From Competibacter_A sp037045685 (GTDB lineage Bacteria; Pseudomonadota; Gammaproteobacteria; Competibacterales; Competibacteraceae), in the NCBI GenBank assembly GCA_037045685.1, contig JBAOII010000023.1, positions 541,764 to 605,763 on the forward strand: 64,000 bases of DNA, given 5' to 3'. Positions within the stretch are counted from its first letter, which is position 1, and each line of letters opens with the position of its first letter. The notes beneath the pieces were generated by a model. It saw only the letters and a list, made by a program, of their open reading frames with translations, searched no databases and was not told where the DNA came from. The position numbers were made by a program, and so were the translations under genes. Below are positions 63,065 through 64,000 of this stretch, in pieces.

Positions 63065-64000
63065 ATGAAAACCCTACCAATTGCAGCGCCATTGCCCACC
63101 GATGCCCCTCCCCTGCCCCTGGAGCGCCTGTGCCTGCCCGACGAGCTGGACGGTCGCGCCGGCCACAACCGCGCCGGCCCGGACGTGGTCTGCCAACTGG
63201 CCGCCAACAACGACCTCGAAGCCGTGCAAGCGTGGCTGGCCGAGTTCCGCGACTCCCCGCAAACCCTGCGCAACTACCGCAAGGAAGCCGAGCGCCTGTT
63301 GCTCTGGGCGCTGCTGGAGCGCAGCAAACCACTGTCCGGCCTCACTCGCGAGGACTGCATTCTCTACGAGGATTTTCTGATCGATCCCGCAACCCCGCGA
63401 CCGTTGGTGCGGCCAAAAGGCGCCCCGCTTCAGCCCGCGCTGGCGGCCCTTTCTCGGCCCGCTCAACCCCGCCAGCCGCAAGGTCGCCATGCTGATCGTC
63501 AACTCCCTGTTCAGCTATCTGGTCAAAGCCGGCTATCTCGCCGGCAACCCGCTAGCCTTGGCCCGCCGCCGGGGGCGCGGCCATCAACCCATGCGCCAGG
63601 TGGAGCGCTTTCTCGAACACGACCAATGGCAAGCTCTGCTGGCCGCAGTCGATGAATTGCCCCGCGAGAGCGAGCGCGACCGCCAGCACCACGCCCGCGC
63701 CAAGTATCTGACCGCCCTGCTCTACCTGCTCGGCCCACGGGTCAGCGAAGTCGCCGGCCACGCCATGAGCAGCTTCATCCAGGTTCGCGGGCGCTGGTGG
63801 TGGCGCGTGATCGGCAAAGGCCGCAAGGAAGCCCAAGTGCCCGTCAACCAGGACATGCTGCAAGCCCTGCGCGACTACCGGCGCTTCTACGGCTTGCCGC
63901 CCCTGCCCGCGCCGGACGAGACCAGCCCGCTGGTTTTCAACCTCAAGGGAACCGGCGGCATCGGCGACAATATGATCTACCGCGTTGTCAAAGACTTGGT
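63065..64000 (+). CDS. Tyrosine recombinase/integrase, frameshifted and cut by window edge
   Basis: Phage-type site-specific recombinase. N-terminal SAM-like domain (LEAVQAWLAEFRDSPQTLRNYRKEAERLLLWALLE), then, in another frame, SYLVKAGYLAGNPLALARRRG, the catalytic Arg in LLGPRVSEVAGH and Lys in VIGKGRKEAQVP. The HxxR and Tyr motifs lie beyond base 64000. An extra base within AAAAGG (63415-63420) breaks the frame; removing it gives FSPRWRPFLGPLNPASRK. Start uncertain: ATG 63065, or upstream 63041. Divergent from the TonB receptor. Confidence 0.85.

Overview
The window is about 64 kb of GC-rich bacterial DNA with dense, short-spaced operons. The gene content points to a gammaproteobacterium: LolA, PhaC/thiolase, TonB/ExbBD, LrgAB and RarA, plus cobalamin synthesis, polyhydroxyalkanoate (PHA) synthesis, a PPi-type phosphofructokinase and an indolepyruvate/phenylacetate module. 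A PHA-storing lineage such as Competibacteraceae would fit, but that is inference; there is no rRNA here to confirm it.

Layout. 1-3235: end of a glycerol-type ABC importer (two permeases, a small DUF2160 membrane protein, a large binding protein), convergent with a water channel (aqpZ). 4300-6570: large membrane protein with an EF-hand loop. 6695-11116: leftward two-component set (receiver, secreted protein, hybrid kinase). 11352-14366: promoter, cobalamin riboswitch and cbiMNQO. 14382-17169: PdxA-like enzyme divergent from pdxST. 17207-27860: corrinoid genes (cobO, cobQ, cbiB, cobD, cobA), interrupted by lrgAB, an L,D-transpeptidase and a tightly overlapping four-gene accessory cassette (21340-24875). 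27862-31152: DUF4124 protein, uppP, and a possible peptidoglycan-toxin/partner pair. 31476-34718: lolA, rarA, PPi-type pfk. 34845-36491: unknown protein carrying an HPr-like domain. 36931-42142: thiolase, serS, MATE pump, DAHP synthase. 42157-45549: phaC with a VWA protein and a membrane J-domain protein. 45725-54930: leftward paaK/CBS-ACT/livFGMHK/iorBA operon. 55083-56111: KfrA-like coiled coil. 56252-56628: IS5-type remnant. 56629-62940: seven-gene TonB uptake operon with a polyferredoxin. 63065-64000: tyrosine recombinase running off the edge.

How the genes work together. The riboswitch links cobalt import to B12 status, and the corrinoid genes use that cobalt. The Liv importer, IorAB and PaaK form a plausible route for aromatic or branched-chain amino acids through acyl-CoA, while thiolase and PhaC handle acetyl-CoA storage.

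Four genes (cobQ, cobA, iorB, the integrase) carry single-base frameshifts. Four of the five indels can be placed at 3-4 base homopolymers while the rest of each gene is well conserved. This looks more like read error than decay, but raw reads are needed to decide. The most promising undescribed material is the cassette at 21340-24875: a phospholipase D/J-domain protein, a tryptophan-rich 24-residue repeat protein, a possible nuclease-fold protein and a UPF0175 protein, all with overlapping reading frames.
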